Positions 46,075 through 56,124 of a stretch of 64,000 nucleotides of DNA are shown in pieces. Origin of the DNA: Pleodorina starrii (taxonomy: Eukaryota; Chlorophyta; Chlorophyceae; Chlamydomonadales; Volvocaceae); contig BRXU01000014.1 of the NCBI GenBank assembly GCA_030267565.1, positions 2,206,001 through 2,270,000 on the forward strand. The letters run 5' to 3'. Under the pieces are notes generated by a model. It was not told the DNA's origin. It was given only the letters and a program-made list of their open reading frames with translations, and made no database searches. Every line of letters starts with the position of its first letter. Position 1 is the stretch's first letter. Made by a program: the position numbers and the translations under genes.

Positions 46075-49000
46075 TCACTTGGTTGTACCAGTCGGGAAGA
46101 GGCGCCCGTTCAGCTCCTCCCACAGACCGCCGACATCACCACCAACCCCATCCCCAGCTGCAGCAGCAGCAGCTGCTCCAGGGATCCCTGCCTCCCCAGC
46201 CTCCGCCGCAGCCGCCGCCGCCGGCGCCGCTGGCGGCGGCGGCGCCTTCGCCAGCAGGCCGTCTTTGAACACCGCCGCCACCGCCGCCCCCCCTGGAGCC
46301 GCCAGCACCGTCACGTCTTCCAGCGGGTCCAGTCCGGGTCGCAGCAGCAGCAGATCGGCCCGATAGCCCGGTCGGACCTGACCCAGCGACTTCTGGGGGC
46401 GGCACGCGTGTGTGTGCGTGTGTGTGTGTGGGTGGGTGGGGGGGTGGGGGTGCGTGTCGGGACCGGGACGCGGGTGATGTCGGTGGTTTGCAGGTGCATA
46501 TGAATTAGAGGACAGACAATCAATTCTGCAAGAGATAAGAGTGATACCGTAGACAGACAGGTGCCTTTGACAATGATGCATAGCGGAGGGATGCTGATGG
46601 CATCATAAGCGAGCGAGCGAGGGCTTTTGGCCAGCCAGCCAGGGGGGGCTCCTCGCCCACCTCTTCTCCGCCCTCCGACCCGCGTGACTGCCCTCAATCC
46701 CCCATCAAAACGCATACGCACACACACCCCGCACACATGCACACACAAAGGACATACATACATACTTACATACCTGCATCCCGAACAGCGTGGCGCAGTT
46801 GACAGTTGCGGAGCGCAGAATGTCGGCGGGGGGCAGCACCCGGGCCCGCAGCTCGAACTCGCCCGCCTGCGTACAAGCCGTACATGTTGTACATCGGGGT
46901 GTTGAGTACTTCTGCGTGCGTCCACACGCGCGCGCGTGTGTAAGCGCCTCATGCACTAAACTGCCTCCCTCCCGCTCCCCCTCCCGCTCCCTCCCTCCCC
47001 CTCCCTCCCCCTCCCTCGCGCTCACTCCACCGCTCCCTCCCTCACCTGCGACGGGTGCATGTCCCCCAGCAGGTCGCTGCCGAAGCACATGCGCACACCC
47101 GCCTTCGCAGCGACCGACAAAGACCTCAGGCCCTGCGGCCCGGCCCGCATGAGCACATACCGGTATCGGATCAACCACACGGGCTTTTAGGCAATGGCAC
47201 ACACGCACATATCGGAATGGAATGGGAATTGGCCGACACTGCCAGCAGGAAGGAAGGAAGGAAGGGTGGCCAGCGGGAAGGCCCTCCGTATGATCCAAGC
47301 ATCCAACCGGTCAACAGTCATACGGTAGTTAGCTAATGAGTTAATGCCCTGAGCCAGCCGCGCGCCCCCTTGCAAGTACCCGTGGTAAGAAATGATGAAG
47401 CTACTCCCGTGTTCCCTCTAACTAGTAAACTAGACAGATAGCCATCTAGCTAGCCAGCTAGATAGATAGCCAGATAGGCAACTCACCGCAGCGACCGCGT
47501 CGCCAACCTTGGCAACTAGCTCCTGCGGACGGGATGGCGGGCGATATGGCACCACATGACATGACTGGTTGTCAGGTGATACCACCCTAAAGAAGAGCCA
47601 CGGCCGCCAGCCGCTCTCCATACATGTACGGTGTGCATACAGCCACCCAGCCGCACGCCCACCCACCCACGCACCCTACCATCCACCCATTCAATCGGCC
47701 ACCCACCAACCCAACCACACATACACCCGTACGCATAGCAGCACCCATCCAGCAACCCATCCGGCCACCGACCCACCGATCCACACACCGACCCACCCAC
47801 CTGCGGCATCCCCGAAGCCGCGCCCCTCCTCACGATCTCCTGATACGTCACCAGAGTGGGAACCAGAAACACGCGGCGCTGCGGATACACACACACAGTC
47901 ACACACAGAGAGAGGCGGATGGAACAGCGGAACAGCGGCGGTGGAATGACCCGCAGAGGGGCAGTGATCGGTCAAAAAACACAAGTGGTGCGGCGTCTGC
48001 GATGATGTCATTTACCACCATTATCATCAGGTCTGTACTGTACTTTACTATACTGTACCATGCTGTAACGTACTGTAACGTACTGTACTGCCGTACGCAA
48101 GTTCGTACACCCACCTGGCTCATGAGCAGGGCGGTCTGCTCGTCCAGGTAGTTGCCGTGCTCGATCGAGGCGACGCCGCAGCGTACGGCACGCTGGATGG
48201 CGGCGGGGGTGTAGGCGTGTGCACACACGTAGGTGCCCGCCGCGGCCGCCTCGTCCACGATCGCTGTCAGCTCGGCCTCCGAGAATTGCGTGTTGGTCAG
48301 TCTGTTACCGGAAGCAGCAACGGCAACGGCAACGGTGCGCGTACTGACCTACTGACTAACAAAATAAACACAAAGTCATACTACATTGCCCCCGCGGCGG
48401 GGTGACGGGGAGATGAAGACGCGAGCAGAGGGCGGACGGGGGGGGGGCCGCGCATGGTGCAGATCCGCATCTCTCTCGCATCTGTCGTTGCGACGACCGG
48501 TGGTTGTTTTATGCCCCCAGAGCAACCCTAAGAAGCGCAACGGGGCGGAGGTGGAGACACCGGTACTGGTGGGGAAGCGAGTGTTGGGCCGGTTGGTCGG
48601 GTGTAAAGTCCTTGGTAGCTTGGGTGATGCGGTTGTGCAACCCCCCGCCCCCCAGTGCAAGCTACGCACGCATCTGCCGATCCGCAGAATTCTAGTTAGC
48701 TGCCGTAGGCCGTACCATGCCGTATTTAGCTAGCTAGATAGCTATCTAGCTATCCGGCGGCGGCTATCCGCCCGGGCGGCCGGGCGGATAGCCGCCCGGC
48801 CGCCGCCCGGCTTGACTGACTGCTTAATTGATCGACGGCTGCCGACGGACGGCCGCATCACAGACCCCACCTGTCGGTCGGGGAGGCGACGCCGCCTGAG
48901 GCCATGATCTTGATGCAGTGCGCACCGCGGCGCAGCTCGTCTCTGGCGGCCCGGCGCACCTGCAGCAGACCGCAGACCGCAAATGCAGATCCGATGCGGA

Positions 49001-52000
49001 CGATAGCAAGAATTGAACGGAAGACGTCGGGTTGAAGGGCGAGTGTCGGCCTACGGGTCGGCCTATGGGTCGGCCTACGGGTCGGCCTACGGTTCGGCCT
49101 ATGGTTCGGCCTATGGGTCAGCCTACGGGTCGGCCTACGGGTCGGCCTATGGGTCGGCCTACGGGTCGGCCTATGGGTCGGCCTACGGGTCGGCCTACGG
49201 GTCGGCCTATGGGTCGGCCTACGGGTCGGCCTACGGGTCGGCCTACGGGTTGGCCTACGGGTCAGCTTATGGGTCGGCCTATGGGTCGGCCTATGGGTCG
49301 GCCTATGGGTCGGCCTTCGGGTCGGCCTATGGGTCGGCCTACGGGTCGGCCTATGGGTCGGCCTATGGGTCGGCCTACGGGTCGGCCTACGGGTCGGCCT
49401 ATGGGTCGGCCTACGGGTCGGCCTACGGGTCGGCCTATGGGTCGGCCTATGGGTCGGCCTATGGGTCGACCTATGGGTCGGTCTACGCGTCGGCCTACAC
49501 GTCAGGCCTATGGGTCGGCCTATGGGTCGGCCTTCGGGTCGGCCTATGGGTCGGCCTACGGGTCGGCCTATGGGTCGGCCTACGGGTCGGCCTACGGGTC
49601 GGCCTATGGGTAGGCCTACGGGTCGGCATATGGATCGGCCTAAGGGTCGGCATATGGGTCGGCCTACGGGTCGGCCTATGGGTCGGCCTACGGGTCGGCC
49701 TATGGGTCGGCCTACGGGTCGGCATATAGGTCGGCCTATGGGTCGGCCTATGGGTCGGCTTACGGGTCGGCCTATGGGTCGGCCTACGCGTCGGCCTACG
49801 GGTCGGCCTACGGGTCGGCCTCTGGGTCGGCCTATGGGTCGGCCTACGGGTCGGCCTATGGGTCGGCCTACGGGTCGGCCTACGGGTCGGCCTACGGGTC
49901 GGCATATGGATCGGCCTACGGGTCGGCCTATGGGTCGGCCTACGGGTCGGCCTATGGGTCGGCCTACGGGTCGGCCTATGGGTCGGCCTAGGGGTCGGCC
50001 TATGGGTCGGCCTACGGGTCGGCCTACGGGTCGGCCGAGTCGGCCTATGGGTCGGCCTACGGGTCGGCCTACGGGTCGGCCTATGGGTCGGCCTACGGGT
50101 CGGCCTATGGGTCGGCCTATGGGTAGGCCTACGGGTCGGCCTATGGGTAGGCCTACGGGTCGGCCTACGGGTCGGCCTACGGGTCGGCCTATGGGTCGGC
50201 CTACGGGTCGGCCTATGGGTAGGCCTACGGGTCGGCCTATGGGTCGGCCTAAGGGTCGGCCTATGGGTCGGCCTACGGGTCGGCCTATGGGTCGGCCTTC
50301 GGGTCGGCCTATGGGTCGGCCTATAGGTCGGCCTATGGGTCGGCCTACGGGTCGGCCTATGGGTCGGCCTATAGGTCGGCCTATGGGTCGGCCTACGGGT
50401 CGGCCTATGGGTCGGCCTACGGGTCGGCCTATGGGTCGGCCTATGGGTCAACCTACGGGTCGGCCTATGGGTCCGCCTATGGGTCGACCTATGGGTCGGT
50501 CTACGCGTCGGCCTACGGGTCGGCCTATGGGTCAGCCTATGGGTCGGCCTACGGGTCGGCCTACGGGTCGGCCTACGGGTCGGCCTACGGGTCGGCCTCT
50601 GGGTCGGCCTACGGGTCGGCCTATGGGTCGGCCTACGGGTCGGCCTACGGGTCGGCCTATGGGTCGGCCTATGGGTCGGCCTACGGGTCTGCCTACGGGT
50701 CGGCCTACGGGTCGGCCTACGGGTCGGCCTACGGGTCGGCCTACGGGTCGGCCTATGGGTCGGCCTACGGGTCGGCCTACGGGTCGGCCTACGGGTCGGC
50801 CTATGGGTCGGCCTATGGGTCGGCCTACGGGTCGGCCTACGGGTCGGCCTACGGGTCGGCCTACGGGTCGGCCTACGGGTTGGCCTATGGGTCGGCCTAC
50901 GGGTCGGCCTATGGGTCGGCCTACGGGTCGGCCTATGGGTCGGCCTTGGGGTCGGCCTATGGGTCGGCCTAAGGGTCGGCCTATGGGTCGGCCTACGGGT
51001 CGGCCTATGGATCGGCCTACGGGTCGGCCTATGGGTCGGCCTACGGGTCGGCCTATGGGTCGGCCTACGGGTCGGCCTATGGGTCGGCCTACGGGTCGGC
51101 CTACGGGTCGGCCTATGGGTCGGCCTACGGGTCGGCCTTTGGGTCGGCCTATGGGTCGGCCTACGGGTCGGCCTACGGGTCGGCCTACGGGTCGGCCTAC
51201 GGGTCGGCCTACGGGTCGGCCTACGGGTCGGCCTACGGGTCGGCCTACGGGTCGGCCTACGGGTCGGCCTATGGGTCGGCCTACGGGTCGGCCTATGGGT
51301 CGGCCTACGGGTCGGCCTACGGGTCGGCCTATGGGTCGGCCTACGGGTCGGCCTTTGGGTCGGCCTATGGGTCGGCCTACGGGTCGGCCTACGGGTCGGC
51401 CTACGGGTCGGCCTACGGGTCGGCCTACGGGTCGGCCTACGGGTCGGCCTACGGGTCGGCCTACGGGTCGGCCTACGGGTCGGCCTACGGGTCGGCCTAC
51501 GGGTCGGCCTATGGGTAGGCCTACGGGTCGGCCTATGGGTAGGCCTACGGGTCGGCCTATGGGTCGGCCTACGGGTCGGCCTATGGGTCGGTCTACGGGT
51601 CGGCCTATGGGTCGGCCTACGGGTCGGCCTATGGGTCGGCCTACGGGTCGGCCTATGGGTCGGCCTACGGGTCGGCCTATGGGTCGGCCTACGGGTCGGC
51701 CTACGGGTTGGCCTACGGGTCAGCTTATGGGTCGGCCTATGGGTCGGCCTATGGGTCGGCCTATGGGTCGGCCTACGGGTCGGCCTATGGGTCGGCCTAT
51801 GGGTCGGCCTACGGGTCGGCCTACGGGTCGGCCTATGGGTCGGCCTATGGGTCGGCCTATGGGTCGACCTATGGGTCGGCCTATGGGTCGGCCTATGTGT
51901 CAACCTACGGGTCGGCCTATGGGTCGACCTATGGGTCGGCCTACGCGTCGGCCTACGGGTCGGCCTACGGGTCGGCCTATGGGTCGGCCTATGGGTCGGC

Positions 52001-54391
52001 CTACGGGTCGGCCTACGGGTCGGCCTACGGGTCGGCCTACGGGTCGGCCTACGGGTCGGCCTACGGGTCGGCCTACGGGTCGGCCTACGGGTCGGCCTAC
52101 GGGTCGGCCTACGGGTCGGCCTACGGGTCGGCCTATGGGTAGGCCTACGGGTCGGCCTATGGGTAGGCCTACGGGTCGGCCTACGGGTCGGTCTACGGGT
52201 CGGTCTACGGGTCGGTCTTCGGGTCGGCCTTTGGGTCGGCCACGCACAGACACACACACACACACCTCCGTGTCGCCGTCACAGACTCGGCCGATACCGC
52301 GCAGCGCTGCCCCGCAGGCACACGCGTCCTCGCCGCGGCCGCGGAAGTCGCCGTGGCCCCCCGTCTGGCTGAGCGCGTGGCCTGCACGCAGAGGGACGAC
52401 AGGAGACAAAGGGGTTACGAACGAAGATACGCCAGCGAAGAATATCGCACGTAGGCACGTACGGCACAGCAGGGCACCTACCACACATCACCATACACCA
52501 TACACCGTACATACACACACAGCCCACGTGTCCGTCGAACACACAACCCATACGTCTTGCGACGCGCAAGGGCTGCGCGCGCACACCCAGCCGCCCGCCC
52601 ACGCACGCACGCACACACGCACCCACCCGTGAACAGCACCCTGGGCCCCAGCACCAGCCCCTCATCCGCCGCCTGAGCCAGCCCGAAGTCGGCGCCGCCT
52701 GCGAACGGATGGACGGATGGAGACACAGACGGGACGACGACACACGGACCAATCTACCGTACATGGGTGGTGGACCGTGAATTGGAGGCGGAAGGCATCA
52801 AGGCATGAAGGCATGAAGGCATGACGGCATAAAGGCATGAATTTCCTGTTCTTCTGCTCTAGGTAAGGGGACCGTTGCACGGAAACAGGAAGAGCCAGCT
52901 AAAACCCAAAACCCTAAAGCCTGAATTCAGGGTTTCACGAAGGCTGGGGGCTGGGGGCTGGGGCCTGGAGGTAACAAGAGGGCCGAGGTGAGTAGAGACC
53001 AGGTTTGGCTGACCATTAAAAACACAGCCAGGCATTCAAAAACGAAGCCAGGCGAAGGGACCTGATTACATCGGCTGGGGCGGTGTCGGGAGCTTCACGC
53101 GGGCTTCTTCTGGGTCAGTCGGCGTTGGGCCGCTGCTGCTGCTGCTGTCGGTAAAGGCAGGAACACACAGGGCGCAAGCAAAGCCAGCGCCGCCTCGGGT
53201 AAGCAAGGCAACGTCGTACAGTGGCCATGGTACCGCTGTACTACTGCCGTATGTACTGCCGAATTGCCGTACCCGCGTCTCGGATGGTGGTGAACCCCCG
53301 CGCCAGCATGCCCGCCAAGATGTGGCCGGACTTGCTTGCCACGTACGACTCAGGCAGCGACATAAGGCCCGCCAGGTTGGCGGTGACTGCCGTACAGTGC
53401 ACGTGCGCGTCGCACAGGCCTGCAACGTGCGATGCGCCGCGTCGTTCGGCCGCCAGTCCATCCATTCCCCCAGACATCCAGAAGGGCCGGCCGGCGGAGC
53501 GCGGCAGAGTAAGGAGGAAATGCAATCATGTTATATCCGCTTACGAGGTAGGCGTGCTTGGTTGGGGCTCAGGAAGTTGTCAGTTTGCGCGTGCGTGAGC
53601 TCTCCACCTGCGCACACCCACTTCCCGGGGGTCGAGAACCCACTGCAGTAAAGCAACAGCAACTACATTAACAGCAACAACAAAAACAACAACAAGAACA
53701 AGAAGAACAACAACCCACCTGGCATGAGCACTGCGCCCCCGCAGTCCACTTCCACCACCGGAGCCACCAACCCGCCCACCGCCGCCCCCGCTGCCCCTGC
53801 TCCCGCCACCGCCGCCGCCGCCGCTGCCCCTGCCTGCTTTCCGTCGGCGCCTCCTTCCGCCGCCGCCGCCACGGCCGGCTGCTCCACGGGCTGCACCTCC
53901 AGAATGACGCCCCCGCGGACCAAAACCCGCTGCAGGCCCTCCAAGTATGCTCCCGCCTCCACATCCAAAACGCGGCAGTTCGTGAGGAGCAGGGGAAGCT
54001 CCTCCCGCGGCGGCGGCGGCGGCGGTGAGGGTGAGGGCGCAGCTGATGAGGACGCCAAGGCAATTGCGCTGCCGGCTTCCGTTGAGGTCGCCGCATCGGT
54101 CGGGGCATCGGCAGGGGGTGCGTCAGCATCTGGGTCGGGCGGCGCGGTTTGGGATTGTTGGTGCTGCGGGGCGGTGTGTGGGAGGCGCGGTTTCTTGGCG
54201 CGCGGCGGGAGGCAGGCGGAGGCGGAGGAGGCGCGAGCTTGCTGGAGGGCACGTCGGGCCGCACAGGCGCGGGCAAAGGAGCTGGCGCAGAGCTCCGGAG
54301 GCATAAGATTGCCGCCCTGCGCCTCGTCGTCGGGCTGCTGGCCAAATGATGGTAATGGGGCCCATGGCGATGGCAGTCGCAGCTTCAACAT
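46075..54391 (-). CDS. Metal-dependent amidohydrolase (COG1228 / Xaa-Pro dipeptidase-like)
   Basis: Eleven phase-consistent exons: 54391-53719, 53419-53273, 52698-52627, 52381-52266, 48959-48871, 48301-48115, 47878-47801, 47522-47487, 47132-47046, 46866-46774 and 46392-46075 (TGA); about 631 aa. After an Ala/Pro/Ser-rich leader of about 130 residues comes the beta-sandwich start (LLLTNCRVLDVEAGAYLEGL). The metal site is complete: HxH in LCDAHVHC, the carboxylated lysine in CIKIMASGGVASPTDR, histidines in YVCAHAYTPAAIQ and VASIEHGNYLDE, and the aspartate in MCFGSDLLGDMH. ISQTGGHGDFR-type sequence is present as LSQTGGHGDFRGRG. It ends with LGQVRPGYRADLLLLRPGLD, closing the composite domain, plus an Ala-rich tail. 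It should hydrolyse an amide or dipeptide-like bond; the substrate is unknown. Intron 4 (52265-48960) is 3.3 kb and consists mostly of a minisatellite. Confidence 0.9.
48734..48794. repeat. Palindrome and 15-bp perfect hairpin in an intron
   Basis: CTAGATAGCTATCTAG (48734-48749) is a perfect palindrome. Beside it CGGCTATCCGCCCGG (48761-48775), loop GCGG, then its exact reverse complement (48780-48794). Both lie in the intron 48870-48302. A related CTAG/GATAG-rich tract is in the intron at about 47418-47480. Confidence 0.85.
49046..52242. repeat. Giant 12-bp minisatellite filling amidohydrolase intron 4
   Basis: About 265 head-to-tail copies of GGGTCGGCCTAC / GGGTCGGCCTAT, spanning 3.2 kb. 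The third-last and last bases vary most (TAC, TAT, TTC, TAA, TCT), with a few GGGTAGG, GGGTCGA and GCGTCGG variants and one shortened unit near 50033. Because 12 is divisible by three and the unit lacks stops, long frames stay open on both strands (GRPTGRPM, GSAYGSAY and RPTRRPTH), but these are not genes. Confidence 0.97.
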
Positions 54392-56124
54392 GGTTACTGT
54401 GGTTTCCTGCTGTGGAGTTATGAATGTTAGGATTGTTTTAATTTTTTAATATGTCAGCGAAAAAACTGGGGCATGCTTGATGGAGTGACGTTTGCTACTT
54501 TGCTTGCTTGCAGCGTGGTTTGGGAATTCGGGACGAAAGCTTCAAGAAGATTTCTTGGCCTTAATTAGCATCTCCACATTCAAAGCGCTGAGAATCCATA
54601 CACCAGGACGCTGCAGCTGGCTTGTCGGCTGCTCCTCCGGTCCCTTCACGGAAGCAACGGTTCCGGTAATCCGTAGCGCCAACAACTGTCCCCTCTCCCG
54701 CCGCGACTCCGTCCGTTGCCTGGCGGCTGCGCGTGCTCCCGAACAGAAAGCACGTCACTCGAAGCCCTAAAGCACTACCGGAGCTGAATACCTGCTAAAC
54801 TTTAGTCGCCACACTCGAGGGGGATCGTGCGCAGCGGCGAACGTGCTGCAGGTCCCGAAGGGTGCACAAGCCCGCCTGTGGCCACCCGCCAAGAAGCAAG
54901 AACACAAGATATTTTATGACCCCATGACTTTTCAAGTGGCGGGCGTGGGCGTATCTCCTGTTGAGGACGCGCGCCCCTTGCAGTGCCGCACATCAAGACC
55001 TTACCCTGCCTTCCGCGCCGTCGCACACCTTGAGAACCACCGGGTTCAACATACGGGGCCCTCGACAACAACAACGACAACAAAGTCCGTACAAGAAGAC
55101 ACTGGAGGGAGTCTGCTGGGACCACCAAGTGCCAACGGAGCTGCCAAACAGGCTCTCAACTTCAGAACGGTCACTTTTGTCCTCTTCGGCAATGTCGAAA
55201 CAATCCACCACGACTCGTCACCCTCTCTCACATGCCCTCACGGGCGCGTCCCTCTCTGCGCCGAAGACATCAAGGAATAAGGGATTCGCCGATCGCGCCG
55301 CCACTTCGGCAGCAGTTTCTCCGAGCCGACGCAAAACGTCGCGCATACGTCCGCAAGACTGGCGTAAAATCGCGCCAACCTTGCGCCACTGCCATAGCCG
55401 CGCGCTGCCAAGAGACGCTAGCTTACGAACTTTCCCAACAACTTGCAAAGCACCAAAATGCCGAAACCGTTGCATCTACAAATCCAATGCCAGAACGGCG
55501 TTAGAAGGACATTACGGCGTTCCGAGTTCCAGGGATCTATACCGGTATGACCCCCGCCATTCGGGCAAACCATTCGGGCAAAACCATTCGGGCAAAACCA
55601 CATGCACGCACGCAACCGATGGCGACTGCAATCACAGCGACCGAAGAACCGGATTGCGAAATTCTTTATACTGCTACTGCTATGCTCGTTCGTGCCGCCC
55701 GCCCCTGCCGTACTGCGCCGTCCCTCCACACACCACGGCGCGCGTCTTTGCACCCTCGCACTCGCACCCGCATCTGCACCCCCACCCACATGCACACGGA
55801 CAAAGCCCTTCCTCGCACACAAAGGAACAGCCGCACCTCTCCTCGCGCAAATCCCATAACATGCACTCGTTGGCCGCCCCGCAAACACAGCAGCTCCCTC
55901 TCCTCTCCTCTCCCGCCCGCCCATCCTTTTCTCTCCACGCCCCTCCACAGACCGCCACCCCCCTCGATCCTCTACTCCGCCTGACCTCTCCCCTCCAACC
56001 CTCACCTCCCACACAAACCCCAACCCAACCTCCCGCCTTCTTCGCCCCATTCACTTCATCTTCACTTCCTCCAATCCACTCCACTCCACCTCACCCCACT
56101 CCTCCCCACTTCACTCCCTACTCT
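54392..56124. other. Intergenic region upstream of the amidohydrolase gene
   Basis: Holds the amidohydrolase promoter (AT-richer up to about 54600) and the 3' side of the CCD8-like gene. Three near-identical CATTCGGGCAAAAC units occur at about 55558-55600. A plus-strand frame across 54961-56244 has no domain and antisense overlap with the CCD8 last exon. Confidence 0.45.

Noticed and set aside
49046..52242. Possible CRISPR array
   Set aside because: The unit is only 12 bp, tandem, without spacers, in a eukaryotic intron.
49495..52632. Two giant overlapping open frames (about 922 and 1040 codons, opposite strands) of RPTRRPTH and GRPTGRPM repeats
   Set aside because: They are produced by a stop-free 12-bp minisatellite lying between two well-defined exons of the amidohydrolase gene; no start context or unique coding sequence supports them.
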